Below are positions 22,681 through 33,226 of a DNA stretch of 64,000 nucleotides, in pieces. Positions within the stretch are counted from its first letter, which is position 1, and each line of letters begins with the position of its first letter. This DNA is from Diphasiastrum complanatum (lineage: Eukaryota > Streptophyta > Lycopodiopsida > Lycopodiales > Lycopodiaceae). The DNA lies in contig CM055107.1 of NCBI GenBank assembly GCA_029204225.1, forward strand, positions 50,671,227 to 50,735,226, in the 5' to 3' direction. The notes beneath the pieces are model-generated. The model searched no databases. It saw only the letters and a program-made list of their open reading frames with translations, and was not told where the DNA came from. A program made the translations under genes and the position numbers.

Positions 22681-23099
22681 GCTTTGTAGACTTCTTGAAT
22701 GTTGATCCTTTGCCTTTGGACTAAACCTAAATCACTTTAGGAGGTGCCTACTACACCTTAGAACAGCCTTGAAGAGTCCCCAAAACTCTGATCTTCCCTC
22801 TCCTTGAATGCTAGAAAGCCTTCTCTATGAAATCACCTCCAAAACTCGCTTAGAAATCAATGCTTGGAGCAAGCAAAACTTGCTATCTTGGTAATGTGAA
22901 TTGAATTCAACTTTGACTTTGGTTTTAGACACCTAAACACCTGCAAATGAAGTCACACAACACCAATCTCCAATGTATTTGACTCACTTTGAGTTCTAGA
23001 ATCAATACTAGATGCTAAGATCCAATCTACACAAGATTTAGATCAAAAATTGTGATCAAATTGAATGCAAACCAAGGATTTAGCTCATTTCAGCCTTTA
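22681..23099 (-). other. E2 leader with two deletion scars
   Basis: Matches the E4 leader from the primer site to about E4 position 44310, then jumps to E4 45372-45420 (a 49-base gag scrap), then jumps again to E4 about 45938 (pre-integrase). Each jump lies at a short shared sequence (AGTCCA and ATCAAGAAG). No coding. Confidence 0.85.
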
Positions 23100-23112
23100 G
23101 GCTCTGATACCA
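23100..23112 (-). other. E2 primer-binding site
   Basis: The minus strand reads TGGTATCAGAGCC immediately after the LTR end (TTTTTACA). Confidence 0.9.
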
Positions 23113-23794
23113 TGTAAAAATTACAGCAAATAAGAATCCTAAAACACTTGAAATGATGAGGGAAACAATAGATTATGATTTCATAAGATTAGCACAAGTT
23201 GAACCATCAAAATCCATCAAAAATCTATGCTTGAACCTCACTAAATGGCCCAAATCCTTGAAGAAGGCTTCACACGTGTGAAAGTACGGCCTCCCACAGT
23301 CTGAGTACTGTACACCAGACCTACATTCAATCCTATAATCATTAGTAATCACAAGTACTCAAACAATTATGAACATAGAGAGCAATTGCACCATTATGAG
23401 AGAAAAATCATGAAATTGCTTGATTAATTTTGGTGAGATATCATCACCTATATATACATGATCCATCACGGTTTTGGGCAGGTATGAGTATCCCTAAACC
23501 TATCCCTAATGCTAATTTTGGTGGATCTTTCATCCCTACCAAGTTAGGGTTGGAATCTTGGAGATCCCTCAACAATGCAAAAATTACCAAAAATAGCTCC
23601 TATTTTTTCTCCCTTGTATCTAAGCATAATTTGGACTCATTCCAAAGGTTCTAACACTTAGGTCTACTTGAGAACATCCTTATGAATGGAATCCTATGCT
23701 ATTTGGCACGTGTAACAAGCCACATCATGACCATCTAACTATTTACAAGTCATATGACCAAAACTAGTCAAGCTAGAATTGTGAGTTTTTAACA
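23113..23794 (-). repeat. E2 5' LTR (682 bp)
   Basis: Partner of 19228-19909. TATA-like run at 23449-23456. It carries CACACGTGTGAAAGTACGG at about 23270. Confidence 0.95.
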
Positions 23795-23917
23795 GTGTAA
23801 AGCATCTAAATCAAGATCTAACATCTAGAACTTGATAGATCTCTGCATTAAACAATCAATAACTCCTAATGATTGATAGTACAATCAATATTTGTCCTTT
23901 TTCTCTGAAAATTGACA
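23795..23917 (+). repeat. E5 5' LTR (type B), last part
   Basis: Continuation of 18570-19227 after the E2 insertion. It ends TCTGAAAATTGACA, next to the E5 primer site. The inverted copy at 13452-13522 and 15545-15590 matches it. Confidence 0.85.
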
Positions 23918-23930
23918 TGGTATCAGAGCC
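23918..23930 (+). other. E5 primer-binding site
   Basis: TGGTATCAGAGCC immediately after the LTR end TTGACA. Confidence 0.9.
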
Positions 23931-24302
23931 AAGTCTAAGAGTGATCTAAATGATTTCAAGGTTTTTAGTGCATTGTCTAGATCTAGGTTCAATATATTGA
24001 ATGCCAATGATCAAATAGTGATTTGAGTCATTGAAGTAACTCATTTTGAAGCATTAGATCAGATCTTTAAGTCTGATTTGTTCAGATCTTAAGTGTGTGT
24101 AAAATATCAAACCAATTTGAACTAGAATCAATTTCTTTGTGGAGTGAATTGCTAGGATATTTGTAGTTGATCTATTATACCATCATCCAAGTTGAACTAG
24201 GATTGATTGGGCCGAGATTAGAGGCTTCCTGAAAGCTAGAAATCTATCTTAGATCACACCTTATCAAGAGAACTTTGAGTGTCTCATAGGCTTTCATTCA
24301 AA

Positions 24303-25130
24303 ATGACATCCATGGTTGGATATATGTTAGAATCTAGTGAGAAACTAACTTCCACAAACTATTCCATTTGGAAAGTAAGAATGGAATCACTACTAGTGGT
24401 ACATGATCTCTTTGATATTGTCTTAGGAGTTGAGGAAGAGCCTCAAGCTCCCCAAGAACAACTAAAATACAAGAAGAGGATTAGATTAGCCCTACATTGC
24501 TTGAAGTTAAATGTAAGCAATGACCTCTTGAAGGAGGTACCACATTAAAAGAGGCTTGGGATTCACTAAAGAACATTTATGAATCCAATAACACTTCAAG
24601 AGTGCTTATGCTAAGAAACTTGATCTTGCAAAGCATGAGGGGAAGTGGAGAAAATGGACAAGATTATGTCCTAAGGATAAAATCCTTGAACAAAGAATTG
24701 GGATGTAAGATAATGAACTAGTACAAGTAATCTTGAATGGATTAGGAGATGAGTTCTCTAATCTACCAACTTCCATCAATTGAAAAACTACATAATGTTC
24801 TTGTGGCCTAGGAGAGTAGGATTCTACACCTCCAAACAAGAATGGGGTCCTTATCACTACATGCTAGTGATGAGAAAGCAAACTTTACATCTAAAGACAA
24901 GAAGAAGTGTCATCCTTTCAAGAAGATCCAAGGCAAGGAGGCCGAGGAAAAGGATGGAGCATCTACCTCCAAAGGGAAGCAAAATAACAAAGCAAAGGTG
25001 AGGTGTTTCTTTTGTGGGAAGAAAGGACACTTTGATTTCGAATGCTATAAGAAGAAGAATGCACAAGGGAATGAAGATCAAGGCAATCTTACACAAGAGG
25101 AGGAGGAAGAGGTCACACAAGACTTTCTAC
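24303..25130 (+). pseudogene. E5 copia gag, frame-broken
   Basis: ATG at 24303 begins MTSMVGYMLESSEKLTSTNY, then WKVRMESLLV and EYKKR-like basic stretches. A stop follows at about 24546 after an internal deletion, and several frame changes follow to 24842. The C-terminal part then reads in frame: DEKANFTSKDKKK, a CCHC knuckle CFFCGKKGHFDFEC (about 25003-25044) and a Glu-rich tail. The protease is missing. Confidence 0.75.
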
Positions 25131-26350
25131 AAGAGATCTTTAACAAGATCTACCTCACCTTTAGATCTTATCCATTCGGATGTACATACTTTTTCTCATA
25201 AAAGTAATGGAGAGCTTTAATGTATGTGACTTTTATTGATGATTGTACTAGATACACTTGGATTGAACTATTGCCTAAGAAAAGCCTGAAGCTTTTGTAA
25301 AGTTTAAGTCTCTAGTGGAAAAGCAACTTAGTTCTTGCATTAAAGTTCTAAGATGTGATAATGGAGGAGAGTATATCTCCAACAAGATGAGAGACTTTTG
25401 TGAGATCAATGGCATTAAGAGAGAACTCACTTGTCCTTACACCCCCCAACAAAATGGGGTGGCCGAGAGGAAAAATAGGAGTCTTTGTGAATGTGCAAAG
25501 TCTTTAAGACTTGATGCATCTCTACCCATCACTTTTTGGGAGGAGGCCATAACTTGTGCTAATTACTTATGTAATTGGCTTCCTAGTAGTGCTATTGATG
25601 GGATCTCACCATTTCAAGCTTTGTTTGGCAATAAGCCCAATGTAAAAGATTTTAAAGTGTTTGGATGTATATGTTATGTCCACATTCCTTTGAAAACAAG
25701 AAGGAAAGAAGATGCAACTTCCTTCAAAGGAATATTTGTAGGCTATAGTGAAAATAGCAAAGGATATAGGATATTTGATCCTATTTCAAGTAAAGTAAAA
25801 GCTAAAAAGGATGTCTTGTTTGATGAATCTCAAAGTTACAAGTTGTCTCCAAATTCATCTAATCTCTTAGGTGATGAAGATCTTGCAACACCCGAGGAGG
25901 AGCCTCTTGAAAGTGATCTTTTGGAAGATCAAAATCATATGCCAAAGGAGCCGACTACATCCACAAGGAGCAAGGCCGAGCCTTCAAGGCTCACATACTT
26001 TGAGAAAGGAAAGCAAAGGGAAGACACATCTCCTTCTACCTCTTACTCTTTTCTAACCACAATGCTTGAAGAGCCATCATGTTATGAAGATGCAAGTAGA
26101 TCACAAGTTTGGAGAGATGCAATGCAAGTAGAGTTTGATGTTTTGATAGATAATCAAACTTGGAATCTTGTACACCTTTCATATGGGAAGAAGCCACTTG
26201 CATGTAAGTGGATCTATAGATTAAAGTACAATCAAGATGGATCTATAAGTAAGTACAAAGCTAGATTGGTTGCTAAGGGGTTTCTTCAAACTAAAGGCAT
26301 AGATTATGAAAAAAACATTTGCTCTTGTAGCAAAACTTGTAACCATTAGA
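25131..26350 (+). pseudogene. E5 integrase and RT N-terminus
   Basis: After a deletion of the protease and pre-integrase domain, integrase resumes at LDLIHSDVHTFSHKSNG (about 25160-25210, frame-broken). It is then open from 25315: RCDNGGEYISN and QNGVAERKNRS give the second Asp and the Glu. The proline/acidic linker and the RT start follow (QTWNLVHLSYGKKPLACKW, then KYKARLVAKGF), to a frame change at about 26310. Confidence 0.8.
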
Positions 26351-27020
26351 TTGATCATTTGTATTGATACTTTAATCAAGTGGAATCTCTATCAAATGGA
26401 TGTGACAAATGCTTTTTTGAATGGCTACTTGGAGGAGGAAATATACATGTTGCAACTTGAGGGCTTCATCAAGGATGGTGAGGAGGACAAGGTTTGCCAC
26501 TTAAGGAACAGCCTATATGGCTTGAAGCAAGCACCTAGAGCTTGGTACTCTAGGTTGCATGATTTTCTCTACTCTCTTGGATTTGTGATTAGCTCTTATG
26601 ACCCTTCTTTGTACATCAAATGTAATGATGGAAAGATCATCATTTTAGTACTTTATGTTGATGATATCATATTGACAGGAGATGATGGTGAAGGCATAAG
26701 AAATGTTAAATTTTCCTTGTCTAGTGAATTCAAGATGGAGATCTAGGACTTCTTAAGTTCATACTTGGAATAGAAGTTACTAGAGGTAGTGATTTTACTT
26801 TTATAAGTCAATCCAAGTATGCTACTTCCATTTTTGAGAGGTTTGGCATGAAAGATTGTAAGGGATTGACACCCATATGGAGCAAACTCGTAAAGATCCT
26901 TTGAGGACATCACACTCTTTAGGAAGCTAATAGGCTCCTTAATCTATTTGACAATCACTAGACCAGATTTGAGTTATAGTGTAAGCAAGTTAAGTCAATA
27001 TATGCAAGGTCCCTTGATGC
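26306..27020 (+). pseudogene. E5 RT
   Basis: RT palm region: QMDVTNAFLNGYLEEEIYML, then SLYGLKQAPRAWYSRL and LYVDDIILTGDDGEG (active site intact). A TAG at 26744-26746 sits where relatives read VDLG. Beyond it the frame is broken but readable ([20 protein letters not shown], then [18 protein letters not shown]) to 27020. Confidence 0.8.
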
Positions 27021-27838
27021 TGTAGGGTCAAAGATCTTGCATAGTATAGCCCTCCCGCCTGTCAACAAGGGTTAGATCATTGGATAGGTACCTAACTATG
27101 CATAGATGTCATTTTTAGTTAGTTTCCTACTTTATCCCTTAACTCTACTCTCCACTAACACTACTCTCCCTTAACTCTACTCCTCTACACTAACATTCAT
27201 CATGATTGTAGGTGAAAGGAAGGAGATGATTAGAAAAGATGGAGGGAAAAGAAGATAGAAGAGAGAGATAGAGGGAGAGTGGAGGTTAGCTTAAATGCAC
27301 ATTATACTTGCTAAAGGAGAAACATAAACTATTGAAACCAAAAAGCATGAACTTGAAAGCAATAGAAAACAACAAGAGCAATAACAAGCATTGAATTGCA
27401 AATGAGGATGCTTCTCTTCCAAAATTGGTAGAGTTTCCTCCTTCTCATTAAGCATGAAAATAGTGTACAAATGGTGCCTTTTTATAAAATGGGGAAGGCC
27501 CTTGCCCCTCAATCCTATTGGCTAATATTCACAATGATCCTATCCATTCATCTTGAACCCAACTTGATCCAAGGGTCCACAAAAAGTACATTGGTAATCA
27601 CAAGATTCATGTGAGTCCCAATTTGGACCCAACTTTGAAAAATAATCTCTAAGTCTAAAAATGACTTTGGGCCTCTAGTTTTATTTTAATTCCAAGGCCC
27701 AAGTCAAGTTATTTTATTTACAACTTTACTTGTGTCCTCATTGGGCCATGGGCTTATGCGCACAGGATGCCATGCCCTCGCAACACATTTTATTGAATGA
27801 TTTTATTTATTTACACTTTGTTGGGAATACCCGCAACA
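27021..27838 (-). repeat. G-family LTR (818 bp), minus orientation
   Basis: Plus coordinates TGTAGGGTCAAAG ... GGGAATACCCGCAACA, the reverse complement of the G LTR at 13523-15059 without its nested solo LTR. The flanks (GATGC and TGACC) do not match, so it is not a clean insertion. On the left it cuts E5; on the right it meets an unrecognised minus-strand coding region. Confidence 0.85.
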
Positions 27839-27849
27839 TGACCCATGGC

Positions 27850-28837
27850 CTGAGGTAGTGCCGGTTCCTCGGCACTTTGCCGGTTTAGTATAGCGTTTTC
27901 TTCGCCCGCCTTTGCTGGATGAGGTAGGTGGTGACGTCCTCCATAAAGTTGAGGCGGTTCAATTTCTTCAAGTCCTTTGGCGTGTGAAGAGACTTGTGGC
28001 CCCCCCGTAGCCAATCTTGGTCGACCCATATTTGAAATCGGCGTGTCCACGGATCACCCTGAAGCGTAGCTCAGTAATATACACGAGCTATTGGCAGCTG
28101 ATCTTCGATTTTGTCTGAAGGTAGCGCCTTATTAACATCAAAGAATATGGATGGGAGAAAATTGTCCCATTTAGTTTTGATCCATATCAGATGTTCCAAG
28201 TCCCGGGCGTAAGTGGCTGCCACACAGACTGTTGGATTAGGTCAATTTATATATTGGTTGGCGAACACGGTGAGAGCCCTTCTGGCGTCTACATATGTGG
28301 TCCACCCATATTCTGATGGTATCACCGGCCAATTGAAATTGTGCAGTGTGATCTTGTCCAGAGGGGTACCGCATTTCGCCCATTTGGATCTTCGTGGACA
28401 TGGCAGGAAGTGCGCGTTCACCCGTAATTGTTGTGGACTCGTCACATAGGCCTTGATGGCCGCAGGGTCTCTTTCGAACAACTGTTGAAGCCACTCTGGC
28501 TGTGGTTGGAGGGCGGGTAATACTTGCAGTTCGTTGCCCTTGATTGTCTGGGCAGAAAACGATATCTATCAGCCGCCTCTTGATGACTCGTGGGGATACT
28601 TTGATAAAAATTCGTTGATTTTTTCCTCCACGGACTTTGGTCTTAGGAAGGCCCGGCTGGCAGATATTGTGCGTGATCCTCTGGATGATATGGCTTGGCT
28701 TTGGCTGGTAGTTGCCCCTTGGCCCTGGTCTCGCATCTCAGCAGCCGTATCCATCTGCCCTTGGTCCTGGCCTTCAGACCCTTGATCTTGTTGAAATGTC
28801 CTTGCTGTCTGCTGGCTCTGGTCTTGCGACACAATAC
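27850..28837 (-). pseudogene. Decayed coding region of unknown family
   Basis: About 1 kb with clearly higher GC than its surroundings and a protein-like minus-strand reading in three successive frames. From upstream: a Gln/Asp/Ser-rich N-terminal part (TFQQDQGSEGQDQGQMDTAA), SVEEKINEFLSKYPHES, then WLQQLFERDPAAIKAYVTSP, VNAHFLPCPRRSKWAKC, FNWPVIPSEYGWTTYVDARR, and after a frame change WIKTKWDNFLPSIFFDVNK and WTRRFQIWVDQDW. I do not recognise the family. A retroelement gag is possible because it is bracketed by LTRs, but no zinc knuckle, protease or RT is seen. Confidence 0.45.
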
Positions 28838-28902
28838 CATTGTAATTTGATGTTAATGAATGGATTAGATGTTTGAATGCTAAGTTTGGCACATGAAAAT
28901 TC

Positions 28903-28915
28903 TGGTACCAGAGCA
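28903..28915 (+). other. U element primer-binding site
   Basis: TGGTACCAGAGCA, close to TGGTATCAGAGCC, four bases after the LTR end. Confidence 0.6.
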
Positions 28916-30161
28916 TTAGATCCTTTCCCCATCAGATTTGGTGGATTTTGCTAAGTTTGGTAGAGTTTCTTATTCTAGTTTTCTTGATTTTTCAATTTTC
29001 AGCAAGCTTTGATTCAATTTTTGACCATTTAATTTTCATTTTTTTTTTTTTTGTGTAGTTTCTTGTTGTAATCAATAGATCATTCTTTTAGCTTTCTAGA
29101 GGTACTGAGATTTTTTGATTTGGAGCTATAATGACCAAGTTATGGCCATTTTAGTGTTTTCATTCCAATTTTAGTTAGTGACCGTTTTTGCAGTCTGTTT
29201 TCTCTATTTTTGGCTTAAGCTTTGGTCAAATTTTATGAGTATATCTCATAGGATTGTAGATCTCACTCTTAGCTTGAATTTGGGCCAATTTGTAGCCAAT
29301 TTGGTTGAAAATTGAGAGCGATATGGCAATTCTTGAGGAGGAGGTATAATCCTAGTTTTGGTAGAAACTTTGAGAGAGAAGCACTTCAACTTTCACTTTT
29401 AAAGTTTTTTTCCTTTTTAGATTTTTTTCAAATTTTTCATTTTGAAGTTTTCATTTAAAAAAAAAAACAGCCTCCCTACTAATTCCCATCACACGTGTGA
29501 GCTCTTGGCAATTTCTGACGACTCCAGTGGCGAATCTCTGCCTACCTCCCTCACAAATTTCCCCCTCGCGAATCCCCTACCCCCTCTTTCGCGAATTTCC
29601 CTCCTTCCTCACGGCTCCCATCTGCCCCTCCCATCTCTCTCTTCCTCTATTCTCTCTCCTGCGCCCCCTGTCTGTGCGCCAGCATTCCCTCTTGCTTCGA
29701 ATATTCCTTTTTGATTCTCCTTCACGGCCCACCTCGTTCTGCGTGCCATTTCTCTCCTCGTTGTGCTCGTAGAAAAATATATCCCTAGTCTTTTTTATTT
29801 TTTTCGGTTTGTTCTATTTTTCACAAGCAAATTTTTCACGATATGAATTTTCTTAAGGCCCTATTCTTAAGATGTTTATTGGTTATTTTCTTTCAATTTT
29901 TGAAACCTCATATCTTTGTCATTTGAAGTCGGATTCAGGCACTGTAAAAACAAAAATTGATAAGTTCATTGTGTTAAGTGATAAAAAAAAAAAATTGACC
30001 TCTTCAAAAGTCTTTGTATTTGCTATAATCGAATAAACCCATGCCTATTGTCACCGCTTAACTGCAGTTTCTTAAATTTGAATTTTTTCCATACCACTTC
30101 AAAGTTCGTCCCAAGATTACAATCCACAGTCAAAAAACTTAGTTATTCCACATCGAATCCA
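28916..30161 (+). other. U element leader
   Basis: AT-rich with T and A runs. A C/T-rich block lies at about 29500-29770 and is open in two frames but of low complexity, so I do not call it coding. CACACGTGTGAG occurs at 29490. Confidence 0.5.
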
Positions 30162-32304
30162 ATGGATTGGGATTATGAACAAGAGGATGAAAATCAGTCA
30201 TATTGTGATGATAGTTATGACAATGATGTGACGACTATTGGGATCAAGTGACGATTACCACGAAGATTCTGACCAATGTGACAACATCGCTGATAACGAT
30301 CAATATCAAGAACAGAACGACGATTTTGCTAATGATGATCAGTATAATGACTACAACAACACTTCTGAACTTGACTATTATTCTGAAGATTTCAACATTA
30401 ATTAGTAGAACGAAGAACAACACGAATCAGTCATTGAGGATTGCTCTGTAGATGAAGCTGTTGAACCATTTGATGGTCAGGATGATGATTAATAGAGTTC
30501 AATGATGGTGATTATCAGGATCAAGATCAATTCCAATTTACTACTGAAGATCAGTTTGAAGGGACAAGCGTGGATTAACAACAATAGGTGCAAAGTGGAA
30601 CAGAAGATCACTACGAGCCAATGGACCAATTCTATGATATTGATAAACTCAAAAGACGACATCACCATGGTGCAGAACAACATTTCGATCATAATGAAAA
30701 TGATAATGTTGATTATGAGGCCTATGAAGATGTCTATGAAAGTGAAGAAATTGACGAAAATGAAGGATGTTCTCTTTATGCCACTACATGTATGATTGGT
30801 CCTTCTCTAATGGGTACATCATTTGTTGACACAAATGATTTTAAGGAGGGAAGGAATATTACTGTGGCAAGTGGAGCGACGACTTCTAGTCCCTATGTCA
30901 ATTTTGTGGGAAGTTTAACACCATCAACTCAACAACAACAAGTTAGCATTCATGTTATATCAAGGAATAGTGTAGACCTTACTATCAGTAAAGTGACTGG
31001 TGGAACAAAGGAAATATTAGGTACACTTTTAACTGCCATACAGGATAGTACCGAACAAATGAAACAAACAAGACATCAATTACAAGAAAGTTCAGAGAAA
31101 AGATGGGAAGAAATGTACAATAGGATGGTCGCTCATTTTGACTCTATCTTGCAATCGGCTGGTATTCCACAACAACCAATTGATATTCAAACTACTAATC
31201 CTGAATTGTGTACCACTGTTGATGTCTATGAAACGGCGTTTCCTCTACTCCAAGGGCAAACTTCCAAGCCAAAGACAGATAACGATCGAGATGTTTTGAG
31301 CAAACAAGATCATGAATCTTTTGATGAAGCTGATGATTTTAAGGAAGAAAGCAAAATTCTTAATATTGATCTACCTTTCATAGAGACAAATCAATATCAG
31401 CACAACACCAATTAACAAGTGGATGAAGACCAATTTGAAAATCCAAATCCAGTCTTGTTCGATAGTTGTAATGATGAGGTCAAAGGTCAAAATAAAGAGG
31501 TATATTATGAGCATAACAAATTTCTATAGTTGCAGCTAACAAATCATGGAGTACAATTCGATTGTCAAGAATTACATTCTACTCCACAAATCAATGGTTA
31601 TAACCATATTATTGACAATGATCTCTTTGGATTAATTTTTGAATATGGATCAATTGAGTGGTATAACATTGATACAGAATTCAAATACCAATACAACAAT
31701 GATTTTTTCGATGATGAAATTGGTATGAACATTGCTTTCATGAAGTCAATAATAATAGATACATCCCAAGATCTGAAGCACATTCATATTGGGCTACCAA
31801 CAAATGAGTCTAATGTGATATCAACGGAAGGATTTGGTGTAAAATCATCCAATATTCTTGCATTAGAGGATGTCATTAATCCTATCAACAAAGAAAACAG
31901 GTCCGTACTAAATTCAAGCTCCTTGTGTACAAATGACCCGAATTCAAGACTATCAGACTCCTTGTGTACAGATGACCAAAACGGTCCCTTCACTACATGG
32001 AATTTGATGAATCCGAATGTGGAATGCTTGCAGTTATTAAATGCAATGGAGCTTCAAAATGATATCAAGGTCATTCATTATGAAGTGGTACACAAGGCAA
32101 TAACAACACCAAATATAGAGACAAAAAAGACCCATCTGAAATTGGTTAGCCCATCCAATCAAGGAAGATACTGAGGAAGAAGACTTTCGAATGTCTATTG
32201 CTTGGATTTTGTCAACCCATGAAGAACTAATGCAAATTGAGACTTTCTTGTGTTTCATCAATCTCTTCTTCAGTGATCTTACAAATCTATGGAATCAGTT
32301 GTAG
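30162..32304 (+). pseudogene. U element long acidic Gln/Asn/Asp-rich ORF
   Basis: The ATG at 30162 starts MDWDYEQEDENQSYCDDSYD. One frame change near 30250 and another near 30493 bring the reading back to the first frame to 32171; a last frame change near 32150 carries it to TAG 32302-32304. Total is about 710 codons. The first ~200 residues are extremely rich in Asp, Glu, Asn, Gln and Tyr. A probable helical stretch follows at about 31030-31170 (MKQTRHQLQESSEKRWEEM), and the C-terminal half is mixed (IEWYNIDTEFKYQYNN, then MSIAWILSTHEELMQIE). Internal stops are nearly all TAA or TAG in Gln-rich context. No family recognised; a divergent Gag-like or accessory protein is possible. Confidence 0.6.
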
Positions 32305-32540
32305 ATCAAAGGTTTTTTATGAAAAAATCTCGTTGCTACTTTCTTCTACGCTAATAAGTTGTGGCAGTAAAATTTGAGGGTAGATGGCTACTGACAAGAA
32401 TAATATAAGAAAAGATGTTTCTTACTCAAGCTGGCCAAATATTCTTCAACTACCACCAAAGGATTCATGAAGAATGGCACTCAACAAGAGAGCTACATGG
32501 TCTTCATTTTTTAGGGCAAAAATGCTTAAAGTAGGGGGAG

Positions 32541-33028
32541 TGTCATGTGTTGCATGTAATTAGCCCATGAACTTGCTACTGAATTGCCAAATATGGTGAT
32601 GGAGCTAAAGTATACTAGAGTTAGTCATTACGACAGTTAATAAGGTGGCTTGAGCAACCTCGGTATATTTGTGAATAGTGGACTTGTAATAATGGTTGAG
32701 GTCGTGCTAAATTTGGAGGCTATTGTTCATTTTGTAATTTTGAGTTTTAAGAGATCTTGGAGCTTCTCTTTGAGAGCTTTCTTGATGGAGAAAGTGGTTC
32801 ACGTGCCTAAAGTCACATCAGAGCTATGATCATGCTCTAGAATCAGGCCCTATCTTGTGAATGATCAATAATCATAATGATTTCTTACTTTGCCTATTTT
32901 GGTGAAATTTTGTTACTTTTAGCTATCTTCTTGATTTTTGGCTTACTTTCTTGATTTTTTGTATTTCCATTGTAATTTGATGTTAATGAATGGATTAGAT
33001 GTTTGAATGCTAAGTTTGGCACATGACA
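32541..33028 (+). repeat. U element 3' LTR (488 bp)
   Basis: TGTCATGTGTTGCATG ... TTTGGCACATGACA directly after a purine run. Its last ~60 bases match 28840-28898. Confidence 0.8.
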
Positions 33029-33226
33029 TTTTTTCTTTTTGCTACACTGTCGTCTGTCAGGAATTACGTGTAAAAATGCAATGTCGTCTTTTTTGTCTTT
33101 TTGGCCTGTCAAGATTTGCGAGTAAAAATGCAGTGTTGCATTTTTCAAATTTTTCAAAGTGCCTCAAATGTTAAGAAAGTGACTTTGAAAAAGTGTGGAA
33201 ATACCCCAATATTAAGGACACGAGTG
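33029..33226. repeat. Short spacer with two diverged repeat units
   Basis: Two copies of a unit of about 60 bases (CTGTCAGGAATTACGTGTAA and CTGTCAAGATTTGCGAGTAA, each followed by AAATGCA) at about 33053 and 33107. No coding. Confidence 0.5.

Larger units (their letters stand above)
19228..23794 (-). mobile_element. Copia E2, young, lacks gag and protease, TSD GTGTA
   Basis: Two 682 bp LTRs (19228-19909 and 23113-23794) differ at about three positions by eye. GTGTA flanks both sides (19223-19227, 23795-23799). The minus strand carries a perfect primer site, a shortened leader, one 918-codon ORF and the purine run GTGAGGAGGAG before the 3' LTR. Compared with E4, two internal segments, covering the end of the leader and nearly all of gag and protease, are missing. 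Inserted in E5's 5' LTR. Confidence 0.95.
23918..27020 (+). mobile_element. Copia E5, 3' truncated
   Basis: Primer site, leader, decayed gag, integrase and most of RT on the plus strand. It ends inside the RT C-terminus ([10 protein letters not shown]) at 27020, where a G-family LTR begins. RNase H and the 3' LTR are absent. Protein wording is closest to E0. Confidence 0.8.
28838..33028 (+). mobile_element. U element: LTR retroelement with a single acidic ORF
   Basis: 3' LTR 32541-33028 with nine-base inverted ends (TGTCATGTG and CACATGACA), preceded by the purine run AAAGTAGGGGGAG. The last ~60 bases of the same LTR (ATTGTAATTTGATGTTAATG...) recur at 28840-28898, followed by a copia-like primer site with one mismatch. 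In between are a leader and one long decayed acidic ORF; no gag knuckle, protease, integrase or RT was found. The 5' LTR is truncated. Confidence 0.75.

Noticed and set aside
27021-27060. Repeated TGTAGGGTC-AAGATCTTGC-TAGTATAGCCC blocks, first considered a CRISPR-like or satellite repeat
   Set aside because: They are the ends of G-family LTRs at 15.0, 15.5 and 27.0 kb, not a regular array.
29442-29772. Two overlapping plus-strand open frames rich in Ser, Pro and Leu
   Set aside because: They arise from C/T-rich low-complexity leader sequence; both frames are open for the same compositional reason and neither has a domain.
30162-32304. A nonstandard genetic code (TAA/TAG as Gln) to explain the acidic ORF
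   Set aside because: Copia polyproteins here end naturally in TAG or TAA, the acidic ORF also has frameshifts, and the host kinase is a land-plant type; deamination decay is simpler.
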